The notes: generated by a model from the sequence alone, not told the origin. A stretch of 64,000 bases of DNA from Polaribacter sp. NJDZ03 (GCF_019263805.1 NZ_CP079195.1:1653001-1717000); one strand, 5' to 3'. Counted from the stretch's first letter, positions 16,552-25,047 are shown. Translations and numbers: made by a program.

Positions 16552-17646
16552 TTATTCTTGCAACATTTTTTTAGTAACAACTGTTCTAAAACCAATATGA
16601 TCTGAACCAGAATTAGGCTCCATACCCATTTTTGCTGAAATTCTAAAACTAGCACAATAAGATGCATGACATAAAAAAGAACCGCCTTTCATAACATACT
16701 CTATTTGATACGGATTACTTGGCGTATACGATTTATCTGCTCCTGTAGGGTTTGTTAAAACCACAGAAGGATCTAAAGTTTCATAATATTTTACATTAAA
16801 TAAATCGGTTGTCATTTCCCAAACATTACCAGCCATATCATACAAACCAATATTATTTGCAGGATAAGATCCTACAGGAGAAATATAATCAAACCCATCT
16901 TCAGAAATATTTTCTGTGGGAAATTTACCTTGCCATGTATTTGCATTCGCGTTTAAATCTTCTGCTTTATTTCCCCAAGTAAAAATATTATCTTCAAATT
17001 TACCTTGCGCTGCAGATTCCCACTCTGCTTCTGTTGGCAACCTTCTATTAGACCATTTACAATACGCCAAAGCATCTTCTTGAGCAATATGCACAACAGG
17101 AAAATTATTTTGCCCTTTAATAGAACTACCAGGTCCTTCTGGTTGTTTCCAATTTGCACCAATTTGCCATTTCCACCATTGTCCATAATTCGCCATAGAA
17201 ACAACTCCTTTAGCATGTTTGTTAAAAATTAAACTTCCGGGTTGTAATATTGAATCTGCAGGTTTTTCTGTTCCTGCTGGTAAATCTTTTTTAATTTCAT
17301 TCCAATTTATTGGTCTCTCTGCAACAGTAACATATTTAGTTGCATCTACAAATTTTCGAAATTGTTTGTTAGTCACTTCATGAGTATCTATAAAAAAACC
17401 ATCTACCGTTACTTTATGAGCTGGTTTTTCTCGCTGCATCGCATATTTATCCCCTTCTTTAGCACCCATTAAAAACGTTTTGCTTGAAACCCACACCATA
17501 CCTTCTGGTGTTTTAACCTGTTGAGCTAAAGCATTACTTTGTACTGTTATTTTTTTACTTTTTTCTGACTGTTTTTTATCACAACTACTAAAAAGAGTTA
17601 TTGATAATAGTACGGTAATTAATACTGTTTTCAAATTAAAATTCAT
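16552..17646 (-). CDS. Formylglycine-generating-enzyme-type lipoprotein (SUMF1 family)
   Basis: Starting at the ATG at 17646, this 364-residue protein has a lipoprotein signal (ITLFSSCDKK); an upstream GTG at 17670 would only add eight residues before the signal. The SUMF1 fold begins at GMVWVSSKTFLMGAKEG, continues with RRLPTEAEWE, and ends with GGSFLCHASYCASFR. The two cysteines (about 326 and 331) and the arrangement CHxSYC match the copper-binding catalytic pair of true FGE enzymes, which convert a sulfatase Cys to formylglycine; many SUMF1 homologues lack them. No sulfatase is in the window. The membrane anchoring means it would act in the periplasm or at the surface. It diverges from the TetR gene. 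Confidence 0.85.
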   Translation of the reverse strand: MNFNLKTVLITVLLSITLFSSCDKKQSEKSKKITVQSNALAQQVKTPEGMVWVSSKTFLMGAKEGDKYAMQREKPAHKVTVDGFFIDTHEVTNKQFRKFVDATKYVTVAERPINWNEIKKDLPAGTEKPADSILQPGSLIFNKHAKGVVSMANYGQWWKWQIGANWKQPEGPGSSIKGQNNFPVVHIAQEDALAYCKWSNRRLPTEAEWESAAQGKFEDNIFTWGNKAEDLNANANTWQGKFPTENISEDGFDYISPVGSYPANNIGLYDMAGNVWEMTTDLFNVKYYETLDPSVVLTNPTGADKSYTPSNPYQIEYVMKGGSFLCHASYCASFRISAKMGMEPNSGSDHIGFRTVVTKKMLQE

Positions 17647-17740
17647 CAATAATAAATTAAGATTGCACACAAATATAGAGATTCTATTGATGTTTATTCT
17701 TTTAATTCTAAATCTCTCAATTTAATTTAACATAAAATTA

Positions 17741-17772
17741 TTGTTTAACAAAACAAAGATATTGTTAAACAA
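17741..17772. promoter_or_regulatory. Inverted repeat, probable TetR operator
   Basis: TTGTTTAACAA (17741-17751) and its exact inverse TTGTTAAACAA (17762-17772) are separated by 10 nt. The pair lies between the divergent FGE-like gene and the TetR gene, directly upstream of the -7 element at 17776. Autoregulation by the TetR protein is the natural reading, possibly with control of the divergent gene. Confidence 0.65.
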
Positions 17773-17775
17773 TTG

Positions 17776-17783
17776 TATATTTG
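17776..17783 (+). promoter_or_regulatory. -7 element of the TetR-ABC1 operon
   Basis: TATATTTG matches TAnnTTTG; the ATG of the TetR gene follows 18 bp later. The inverted repeat covers the region just upstream, where RNA polymerase would contact DNA. Confidence 0.55.
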
Positions 17784-17801
17784 CATAAATATCAAAAGAT
17801 T

Positions 17802-18458
17802 ATGGCAAAAAAGAAAAATATTACAAAAGACAATTTAATATCTTGGTATATGGAATTTGTCTTAGAAAACAACCACCAACCAAAGTCTGTATATAGTTTT
17901 GCGAAAGAAAATAATTTTGATGAAGCTGATTTTTATAAATTCTATAGTTCTTTTGAAACTATTGAAGAAGCTATCTTTTCTGAATTTTTTAATCACACCA
18001 TAACTGTTTTAGCTAAAAGTGAAGACTATGAAAACTTTGATGCAAGAAACAAATTACTCAGTTTTTATTTTACTTTTTTCGAAATACTAACTGCAAATAG
18101 AAGTTATGTTGTGTATGCGTTAGAAAACAGCAAAAAAGATTTTAAGAAACTAAAATCACTAAAAAAATTAAGAGAAAACTACCTCAGCTACGTTAAAAAT
18201 ATTGGCATAGAAAAAATAGACTTAAAACACGAAAAGTTAGAAAAAATACAAGATAAATCTATTCAAGAATCTTCTTGGTTTCATTTATTAGTAACTATGA
18301 AGTTTTGGCTAGATGACGTTTCCCCATCCTTTGAAAAAACGGATATTTTTATTGAAAAATCAACCAATGCTCGCTTTGACTTAATGGACATTAAACCCTT
18401 ACAAAGCATTATCGATTTTGGAAAATTCATTTTAAAAGAAAAAGTAAATTTTAACTAA
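17802..18458 (+). CDS. TetR-family transcriptional regulator
   Basis: From the ATG at 17802 the product has 218 residues; the upstream TTG at 17781 overlaps the -7 element and is not a credible start. The N-terminal 50 residues (NLISWYMEFVLENNHQPKSV..FDEADFYKFYSSFETIEEAI) fit a degenerate TetR helix-turn-helix in which the recognition helix follows the pattern FYxxFxS. The rest is an all-helical ligand-binding and dimerisation domain. The gene is 7 bp upstream of the ABC1 kinase gene, and the pair forms an operon, so the regulator probably senses something linked to that kinase's lipid or quinone role. The ligand is unknown. Confidence 0.78.
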   Translation: MAKKKNITKDNLISWYMEFVLENNHQPKSVYSFAKENNFDEADFYKFYSSFETIEEAIFSEFFNHTITVLAKSEDYENFDARNKLLSFYFTFFEILTANRSYVVYALENSKKDFKKLKSLKKLRENYLSYVKNIGIEKIDLKHEKLEKIQDKSIQESSWFHLLVTMKFWLDDVSPSFEKTDIFIEKSTNARFDLMDIKPLQSIIDFGKFILKEKVNFN

Positions 18459-18465
18459 GCAGCCT

Positions 18466-19770
18466 ATGAAAACAATTGATTCTATACCAACTTCTAAAAT
18501 TCAGAGAGCTTCTAAATTAGTTACTACTGGTGCTAAAATTGGAGTAAATTATCTTAAATATTATGGAGATAAAATAACAAAAACAGAAGAGGAAGCAAAA
18601 GCACGTTTAAATGAAAATAATGCTGAAGATATTTATGATGGGTTAAAAACCTTAAAAGGAAGTGCTTTAAAAGTAGCTCAAATGTTGAGTATGGAAAAAA
18701 GTATTTTACCACAAGCGTATGTAGAAAAATTTTCTCTTTCTCAGTTCTCCGTACCTCCACTTTCACCAGCGTTGGTAACCAAAACATTTAAAAGGTATTT
18801 TGGAAAAAACCCAAATGAAATTTATGACAAATTTAATACTGTTTCTATAAATGCAGCAAGTATTGGTCAGGTTCATAAAGCAGAAAAGGACGGAAAAGAA
18901 TTGGCTGTAAAAATTCAATACCCAGGTGTTGCACAAAGTATCGCTTCAGATTTAGCTTTAGTGAAACCTATTGCTATAAAAATGTTTAATATAAGAGGAA
19001 AAGATTCTGATAAATATTTTAAAGAGGTAGAAAACAAATTGGTTGAAGAAACCAATTATATATTAGAGGTAGAACAAAGTCAGGCAATAGTTGCCGCTTG
19101 TAAACACATTCCTAATTTAAATTTTCCAAATTATTATCCTGAATTATCATCTGACAGAATTATAACGATGGATTGGATGCACGGTGTCCATTTATCAGAA
19201 TTTTACACAGACAACCAAGAAGTTGCAAATAAATTAGGACAAGCCTTGTGGGATTTTTACATGTTTCAAATTCATAAATTAAAAAAAGTACATGCAGATC
19301 CGCATCCTGGAAATTTTTTAATATCACCAGAAAACGAATTAATTGTCATTGATTTTGGTTGTATGAAAACCATTCCAGAAGACTTTTATGTGCCTTATTT
19401 TGAATTAGCTCAAAAAGATAACATAGCCAACCCTACGTTTTTTGAAGAAAAATTATTTCAGTTAGAAATATTAAGAGAGGATGATTCTAACGAAGAACTC
19501 GTATTTTTTAGAGCTATGTTTCACGAGATGCTAAGTTTATTTACGCAGCCATTTCACCAAGAAACTTTCGATTTTTCTGATGACGTTTTCTTTGGTAAAC
19601 TTTCTGACTTGGGTGCTAAATACGCAAAAAGTACAGAACTAAAAGATATGAATGGAAACAGAGGATCTAAACACTTTATTTATATTAATAGAACCTTTTT
19701 TGGCTTGTATAATTTAATGCACGATTTAAAAGCAAAAGATATAAAAATCAATAATTTTAAATCGCTGTAA
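18466..19770 (+). CDS. ABC1/AarF/UbiB-family atypical kinase
   Basis: A 434-residue member of the UbiB/ADCK family. Marks in order: KGSALKVAQMLS at 64-75 (the KxGQ-type N-terminal signature, here with Val-Ala in place of Leu-Gly), the Ala-rich loop NAASIGQVHKA at 129-139 in place of a Gly-rich P-loop, Lys149 in AVKIQYPG, HADPHPGNF at about 276 with the catalytic Asp and Asn, and VIDFG at about 292. Family members support ubiquinone or other isoprenoid lipid biosynthesis; Bacteroidota make menaquinone, so the target here is uncertain. It is co-transcribed with the TetR gene. Confidence 0.9.
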   Translation: MKTIDSIPTSKIQRASKLVTTGAKIGVNYLKYYGDKITKTEEEAKARLNENNAEDIYDGLKTLKGSALKVAQMLSMEKSILPQAYVEKFSLSQFSVPPLSPALVTKTFKRYFGKNPNEIYDKFNTVSINAASIGQVHKAEKDGKELAVKIQYPGVAQSIASDLALVKPIAIKMFNIRGKDSDKYFKEVENKLVEETNYILEVEQSQAIVAACKHIPNLNFPNYYPELSSDRIITMDWMHGVHLSEFYTDNQEVANKLGQALWDFYMFQIHKLKKVHADPHPGNFLISPENELIVIDFGCMKTIPEDFYVPYFELAQKDNIANPTFFEEKLFQLEILREDDSNEELVFFRAMFHEMLSLFTQPFHQETFDFSDDVFFGKLSDLGAKYAKSTELKDMNGNRGSKHFIYINRTFFGLYNLMHDLKAKDIKINNFKSL

Positions 19771-19874
19771 GAGCCTTTTTTAATCATAAGAATATCCAAG
19801 ACCTAGAACAGCTGTTTATAAAATAAAACTTATAAACAGTTACCCTAGCTTTAAGCTCCCCTACTTTATTTTAA

Positions 19875-20117
19875 AGCCTAAAATTACCCCCAACAGATAT
19901 TTATAAAAACATAAAAGAAAATGCTATCTTTACTATCAATCATATTTATGAAAATAGTATTGAAGACGCACATCCTACATCAACAAAATATCAAGAAGAG
20001 TTTTATATAATAGGTAAATTGTTAGAAAAAGATGGGTCATCAATTTATCTAAAAGGAATGTTGTTTCAATTAATTAATGGTTTAGACTGTTATTCCAAAC
20101 CCAAATTAAAGAAATAA
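19875..20117 (+). pseudogene. ATG-less coding remnant, unassigned
   Basis: In the 377-bp gap after the ABC1 kinase gene, one frame is open for 80 codons, with a coding-like composition in its second half (NSIEDAHPTSTKYQEEFYII, then KLLEKDGSSIYLKGMLFQLI). There is no ATG before the Met at codon 64, and a stop codon closes the frame upstream. I do not recognise the family. It may be the 3' end of a decayed gene, or a small gene using a non-ATG start. Confidence 0.35.
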
Positions 20118-20147
20118 TTCTCGTATCAAAAAAAAAGAACAAAGTCT

Positions 20148-21575
20148 ATGAAAATTCTTGTAACAGGTGCAACTGGCTATATTGGTAAACGTTTAATTCC
20201 GTTATTATTAAATGATGGACATACTATAATTTGCCCTGTAAGAGATAAAATAAGAGCTGAAAATTATTACAGAAATCAAAAAAATATTCAATTAGTTGAA
20301 GCTGACTTTTTAGACAACGACAGTCTTCTTAATATAACGAAAGATATAGACGCCGCTTATTATTTAATTCACTCAATGTCTAATTCTGCAAAAGAATTTC
20401 ATCTTTTAGAAGAAAAATGCGCACTCAATTTTAAACGTTTTTCAGAAACAACAAACATAAAACAAGTTATTTATTTAAGCGGAATAACCAACGACACCAA
20501 GCTGTCTAAACATTTATTATCTAGAAAAAACGTAGAAATTACACTAGCGTCAGACAAATATGCCTTAACCACTTTTAAGGCAGGAATTATTGTAGGATCC
20601 GGTAGTTCTTCTTTTGAAATTATAAGAGACATTGTAGAAAAATTACCTGCAATGATAGCTCCTAAATGGTTAAATACAAAAACACAACCTTTAGCTATTA
20701 GAGATGTCTTATCTTTTTTACATAAAGCATTAAATAAAAAAGAATTATATAATACTTCACACGATATTTTTGGACCCGAAATTTTAACTTATAAAGAAAT
20801 GTTACTGCAATTTGCAGAAGTTAGAAAACTAAAAAGACACATCTTAACAGTGCCCGTAATGACGCCAAAACTATCTTCTTATTGGCTCTACTTTGTAACC
20901 TCTACTTCTTATAAACTAGCAAGCTCTTTAGTAAATTCTATGGGCGTAGAAGTTATTGGAAACAAAAGTAACATTAATACCATTTTAGATGTAAACCCAA
21001 TGCCTTACAAAGAAGCTGTAAAATTAGCTTTTAAAAAAATTGAACAAAACAGTATTGTTTCTAGTTGGAAAGATTCTTATATAAGTAGTGGTAAATTAAA
21101 AAACTTTGTCCACGAGTTTGTAAACGTTCCAGAATATGGCTGTTTTAAAGATCATAAAGTAAGAGTTGTAAAAGATAAAAAAAGAACATTAGATAGAATT
21201 TGGGCAATTGGAGGAGAAACAGGTTGGTACTATGGTACTTTTCTATGGAAAATTCGTGGTTTCTTAGATCAATTTTTTGGAGGAGCAGGCTTACGACGAG
21301 GCAGAAGACACCCTACAGAATTAAATGTAGGTGACGCTTTAGATTTCTGGCGAGTAATTTATGCTGATAAAGAAAACGGAAAACTCTTACTCTATGCAGA
21401 AATGATTATGCCTGGTGAAGCTTGGTTAGAGTTTAAAATTGATAACGGAAAATTATATCAAACAGCAACATTTAGACCTCATGGTTTAGCGGGTAGACTC
21501 TATTGGTATGCCGTAATGCCTTTTCATTGGTTTGTTTTTAACGGTATGATTAACAATATAAATAAAGACGCTTAA
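20148..21575 (+). CDS. NAD(P)-binding SDR with DUF2867 domain
   Basis: A 475-residue cytoplasmic protein of the YbjT type. The N-terminal 300 residues form an atypical extended SDR fold with the dinucleotide-binding motif GATGYIGKRL at 7-16 and the AYYLIHSM strand of NmrA/YbjT-like proteins. The last 140 residues (from about 325, WAIGGETGWYYGTFLWKIRG to RLYWYAVMPFHWFVF) are a DUF2867 domain of the SRPBCC-like fold. The reaction is unknown. In flavobacteria and other marine bacteria such genes occur near photolyases, and here it opens a run of genes leading to one. No terminator separates it clearly from the following 655-bp stretch. Confidence 0.88.
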   Translation: MKILVTGATGYIGKRLIPLLLNDGHTIICPVRDKIRAENYYRNQKNIQLVEADFLDNDSLLNITKDIDAAYYLIHSMSNSAKEFHLLEEKCALNFKRFSETTNIKQVIYLSGITNDTKLSKHLLSRKNVEITLASDKYALTTFKAGIIVGSGSSSFEIIRDIVEKLPAMIAPKWLNTKTQPLAIRDVLSFLHKALNKKELYNTSHDIFGPEILTYKEMLLQFAEVRKLKRHILTVPVMTPKLSSYWLYFVTSTSYKLASSLVNSMGVEVIGNKSNINTILDVNPMPYKEAVKLAFKKIEQNSIVSSWKDSYISSGKLKNFVHEFVNVPEYGCFKDHKVRVVKDKKRTLDRIWAIGGETGWYYGTFLWKIRGFLDQFFGGAGLRRGRRHPTELNVGDALDFWRVIYADKENGKLLLYAEMIMPGEAWLEFKIDNGKLYQTATFRPHGLAGRLYWYAVMPFHWFVFNGMINNINKDA

Positions 21576-21781
21576 TAAATAACCGCATTTAAAGACGCCC
21601 CTTTTATTTACAAAGCTTATAAGCATCTTTATCTATAATCAATTTAGAAAAATTCACAAAAAAACATAGCGACAAATTATTTAGAAGCTCATTATTTCTC
21701 ACTTAAAAACTATTTAACTTTACAAAGTTTTATCAAAATAAAAAACACAATCATTTAAAACGTTAATTTTGTTTAATTACT

Positions 21782-21812
21782 TTGCATATCAGTTAAACAT
21801 TTATTACCTTTG
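21782..21812 (+). promoter_or_regulatory. Candidate promoter of the photolyase cluster
   Basis: TTG at 21782-21784 and TACCTTTG at 21805-21812 (TAnnTTTG) are 20 nt apart, a good fit to the flavobacterial promoter. Transcription from here would give a leader of about 160 nt before the TIGR03643 pseudogene and about 410 nt before the first intact small gene. The rest of 21576-21978 holds no gene. Confidence 0.5.
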
Positions 21813-21892
21813 AATTGTAAATGACTGTTAATAAAAAACATAGTCCTCTGATTTCTTTATATATTTTTTAATAATAGAAAAAAGTAATTTAT

Positions 21893-21934
21893 TTTAATAT
21901 GTTTATGGTCGTTGAATGCTGTAAACATATTAAA
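21893..21934. other. Perfect 13-bp inverted repeat in the leader of the photolyase cluster
   Basis: TTTAATATGTTTA at 21893-21905 is exactly inverted at 21922-21934, with a 16-nt loop. Outside it, AAGTAA (about 21882) and TTACTT (about 21946) could extend the pairing. No T run follows, so it is not an ordinary terminator; it could be an mRNA leader structure or a protein-binding site. Confidence 0.5.
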
Positions 21935-21978
21935 GTAATAAAAAGTTACTTCTATAGAACTATAAGATAAATCTATAC

Positions 21979-22227
21979 ACGAAGCAATTAAACGGCACAA
22001 CTATTGACCGTATAATAGAAATCGCCTGGTAAGATACAACCACCTTTGAAGCAATAAAATATCAATTCAGCTTAAAAGAACAAGAAGTAATTGATTTAAT
22101 GCGAAAAGAAATGAAGCCTAAAAGCTTTGTAATGTGGAGAAAAAAGGTTCAGGGAAGAAAAACAAAACATTTAAAGTTAAGAACTTTCCAAAAAGGAAGA
22201 TTTAAATGTTCAATACAGAAAAATTAA
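21979..22227 (+). pseudogene. TIGR03643/DUF2805-family small protein, disrupted
   Basis: The translated sequence IDRIIEIAW-stop-DTTTFEAI, then LKEQEVIDLMRKEMKPKSF and KTKHLKLRTFQKGRFKC is clearly a member of the roughly 75-residue TIGR03643 (DUF2805) family. A TAA at 22030-22032 follows the conserved Ala-Trp, where relatives carry an acidic residue or Gly. The expected start position has ACG instead of ATG (21979-21981). The downstream frame is intact to the stop at 22225-22227, only 3 bp before the next gene. The family is of unknown function and typically lies beside cryptochrome/photolyase genes, as here. Loss of both start and an internal codon makes it a pseudogene in this strain. Confidence 0.85.
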
Positions 22228-22230
22228 ATT

Positions 22231-22455
22231 ATGGAGTTAATTAAAAAAGCATTAGAGTTTGAAACTAGAAAAATGAGATTTCCAACTACAAGTGATCGTG
22301 TTTTAGCAGCTAGAGAAGCAAAAGCTTTAATATTAGACTTAAACGAGGTATACAAAAAGAATAAAGATTCTGAAATTATGGATATCATGAAACGTTTAAC
22401 CCTTATAAAACAAAGAATAGAGAGACGTTTAAAAGGAAAACCGTTAACTGCATAA
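22231..22455 (+). CDS. Small helical protein, paralogue 1, unknown function
   Basis: A 74-residue, highly charged and probably all-helical protein without signal peptide or membrane segment. Its core TTSDRVLAAREAKALILDLN followed by EIMDIMKRLTLIKQRIERRL is shared with the next gene (22533) at well over half the positions, so the two are tandem paralogues. The basic C-terminus (RRLKGKP) and paired helices would suit a small nucleic-acid-binding or adaptor protein, but there is no proof. It lies inside the photolyase cluster directly behind the TIGR03643 pseudogene. Confidence 0.8.
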   Translation: MELIKKALEFETRKMRFPTTSDRVLAAREAKALILDLNEVYKKNKDSEIMDIMKRLTLIKQRIERRLKGKPLTA

Positions 22456-22532
22456 TAATTACAGATTTCTCTTGTTTTTCTAACTTTTATAATTATATTC
22501 ACAAATTATAGATCAAAAAAGAGAAACATAGA

Positions 22533-22748
22533 ATGAACTTATTAGAAAGAGCGGAAGAATTTGAACATAGAAAGTTCTCATTTAAAACAACTAGTGATAG
22601 AATTGTAGCTTCTAGAGAGGTAAAAGCCTTAATTTTAGAGCTAAATGAAGTATATAAAGCAGAAAAAGATCTTGAAATAATGGATCAAATGAAGCGCCTT
22701 ACAGCAGTTAAACAAAAAATTGAAAAGCGCTTAAAAGGAAGACCTTAA
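22533..22748 (+). CDS. Small helical protein, paralogue 2, unknown function
   Basis: A 71-residue paralogue of the product of 22231-22455, sharing TTSDRIVASREVKALILELN and the KRLTAVKQKIEKRLKG tail. It is separated from its paralogue by 77 bp and from the next SDR gene by only 6 bp, so it is part of the photolyase-cluster operon. I do not know its function. Conservation of both copies with intact frames, next to a dead neighbour, suggests they are still used. Confidence 0.8.
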   Translation: MNLLERAEEFEHRKFSFKTTSDRIVASREVKALILELNEVYKAEKDLEIMDQMKRLTAVKQKIEKRLKGRP

Positions 22749-22754
22749 AAGCAA

Positions 22755-23438
22755 ATGAATAAAATTTTAGTAATTGGAGGAAGTAAAGGAATTGGAAAAG
22801 CTATTATTGATAGTTTAATTGATGAAAATTCAATTATAAATATCAGTAGAACAGCTCCTTTACTTTCCCACATTAACCTCAATCACTTTACTTGTGATAT
22901 CCTTACAGATGATTTACCTGAAATAGATGCAATAGATACTATAATCTATTGCCCAGGAAGCATCAACCTAAAACCAATTTCTAGATTAAAATTAAATGAT
23001 TTCAGAGAAGACTTTGAGATTAATGTAATTGGTGCTGTAAAAGCAATTCAACATTATTTACCCTCTTTAAAAAAAGGAAACAAACCTTCCATACTATTAT
23101 TTAGCACAGTAGCTGCAAAATTAGGAATGCCTTTTCACGCAAGTGTAGCCACTGCAAAATCTGCCGTAGAAGGATTAACTAAATCTTTAGGAGCAGAATT
23201 AGCACCATTAATTCGTGTAAATGCCATTGCACCAACGGTAACAGATACAGAGTTAGCCTCTAAGTTATTGCGCAATGAGCGAATGATTGAAAACATAAAA
23301 GAACGTCATCCTCTAAAAAAATATTTAGCACCTGAGGAAGTTGCAGACCTAGCATCTTACTTAATCTCAGAAAAAGCGAGTGCTATTTCTGGCCAAATTT
23401 TTGAGTTAGACTGCGGAATTGTCAGTTTTAAAATATAA
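22755..23438 (+). CDS. SDR-family oxidoreductase lacking the catalytic Tyr
   Basis: A 227-residue classical-size SDR. The cofactor motif GGSKGIGKAI lies at 8-17, and the NxxG-like strand IIYCPGSI at 63-70. The catalytic segment reads FSTVAAKLGMPFHASVATAKSAVEG in relatives' register: Ser117 and Lys135 are kept, but the Tyr of YxxxK is Val131. The C-terminal DCGIV resembles the usual substrate-side end. Loss of Tyr argues against ordinary dehydrogenase chemistry, and the variant may be characteristic of this photolyase-associated subgroup. It starts 6 bp after the small paralogue and ends 15 bp before the peroxidase gene. Confidence 0.88.
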   Translation: MNKILVIGGSKGIGKAIIDSLIDENSIINISRTAPLLSHINLNHFTCDILTDDLPEIDAIDTIIYCPGSINLKPISRLKLNDFREDFEINVIGAVKAIQHYLPSLKKGNKPSILLFSTVAAKLGMPFHASVATAKSAVEGLTKSLGAELAPLIRVNAIAPTVTDTELASKLLRNERMIENIKERHPLKKYLAPEEVADLASYLISEKASAISGQIFELDCGIVSFKI

Positions 23439-23453
23439 ATAAATCAAAAGTAT

Positions 23454-23924
<471 letters not shown>

Positions 23925-24107
23925 TAAAGATCTCTGTTGTATATTTAAAAAGAAAATTGAAATAAAAAAACCACAAGATTCTTACAAATAGCCAATGAAT
24001 AAGCTTTTAAATTACAAGCTATTAATAGAAAATATTGCGACAAGCCATCTAAAAGCAAATAAGATTTTAAAAAAAAATTGAGTATTTACAATCTAAATAA
24101 TACACTC

Positions 24108-24569
24108 ATGAAGCAAGTAAAACTTACATTATTATTTTTAGTAATTAATTTTGGAGCCCTAGCTATTGGAAGCTGGTTAATGAATAACGGACCACTTACC
24201 GATTGGTACACAAATCTAAACCAAGCTCCTTGGACACCACCGGGAATTGTATTTGGAATTGCTTGGACATTTATTATGATTTGCTTTTCTATCTTTTTAG
24301 GTAAACAATTTACAACCAATTACAACTCAAAAATACTTTCCGTTTTTATAATTCAATTTATTCTAAACGTTAGTTGGAACTACATTTTCTTCAATCAACA
24401 TTTAGTATTAATTGGCTTGATATCAATTGTATTACTTACCGCTACATTATTTTATTATTTCTTTAAAATAAGTAACAAAACAGGTGGTTATAAATATCTA
24501 CTATTGCCATACATGATTTGGCTTTGTATTGCAACTTCATTAAACCTCTACATTCTAATTCATAATTAA
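24108..24569 (+). CDS. tspO: TspO/MBR-family membrane protein
   Basis: From the ATG at 24108 the product has 153 residues; the TTG at 24078 adds ten unconserved residues. It has five predicted membrane helices with the conserved TspO features: WYTNLNQAPWTPPGIVFGIAWTFI around helix 2 and LNVSWNYIFF in helix 4, rich in Trp. TspO binds porphyrins and tetrapyrroles and is linked to light and oxidative-stress responses in bacteria. The gene starts 183 bp after the peroxidase gene, a gap in which I see no feature, and its stop is 1 bp before the SRPBCC gene. Confidence 0.93.
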   Translation: MKQVKLTLLFLVINFGALAIGSWLMNNGPLTDWYTNLNQAPWTPPGIVFGIAWTFIMICFSIFLGKQFTTNYNSKILSVFIIQFILNVSWNYIFFNQHLVLIGLISIVLLTATLFYYFFKISNKTGGYKYLLLPYMIWLCIATSLNLYILIHN

Positions 24570-24570
24570 C

Positions 24571-25047
24571 ATGAAAATATACACATTCCACAGAAAACAA
24601 AAATTACCAATTACGTTAGAAAAAGCCTGGGAGTTTCTATCTAGCCCTAAAAACTTAAAAGTAATTACACCTACTTATATGAGTTTTGACATTCTTTCGG
24701 GAGCAGAAAAACCCATGTTTGCTGGTCAGATTATACAATATATTGTTACCCCAATTCTTGGGATAAAAACAAAATGGGTAACCGAAATTACACACGTAAA
24801 AGAAAATGAATATTTTGTAGATGAACAACGTTTTGGACCTTACGCATTATGGCATCACAAACATTTTATCAAAGAAATTGAAGGTGGCGTAGAAATGGAA
24901 GACATTATAGACTATAAAGTTCCTATGGGTATTTTAGGTCAAATAGCAAACCCAATACTAGTAGCACCTAAATTAGAAGAAATCTTTGAATACCGACAAA
25001 AAAAATTAATTGAACTTTTTGGACAATACTACCCACCAATTAAATAA
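24571..25047 (+). CDS. SRPBCC-family (START-like) ligand-binding protein
   Basis: A 158-residue protein of the polyketide-cyclase/START-like fold, typified by LPITLEKAWEFLSSPKNLKVITP at the start, ITHVKENEYFVDEQRFGPYALWHHKH in the middle and a long C-terminal helix. Relatives in photolyase clusters are often mislabelled as cell-division inhibitor SulA. No catalytic residues can be assigned; it may carry a hydrophobic ligand such as a pigment or lipid. It is coupled to tspO (1 bp apart) and 35 bp upstream of the photolyase gene. Confidence 0.88.
   Translation: MKIYTFHRKQKLPITLEKAWEFLSSPKNLKVITPTYMSFDILSGAEKPMFAGQIIQYIVTPILGIKTKWVTEITHVKENEYFVDEQRFGPYALWHHKHFIKEIEGGVEMEDIIDYKVPMGILGQIANPILVAPKLEEIFEYRQKKLIELFGQYYPPIK

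Noticed and set aside
21893..21934. Hairpin as terminator of the SDR/DUF2867 gene
   Set aside because: It lies more than 300 bp after the stop codon, has a 16-nt loop and no T run, and is downstream of a good promoter candidate.
23996..24080. 27-codon frame between the peroxidase and tspO genes
   Set aside because: It is short, Lys/Asn-rich and without a recognisable motif; nothing marks it as coding.
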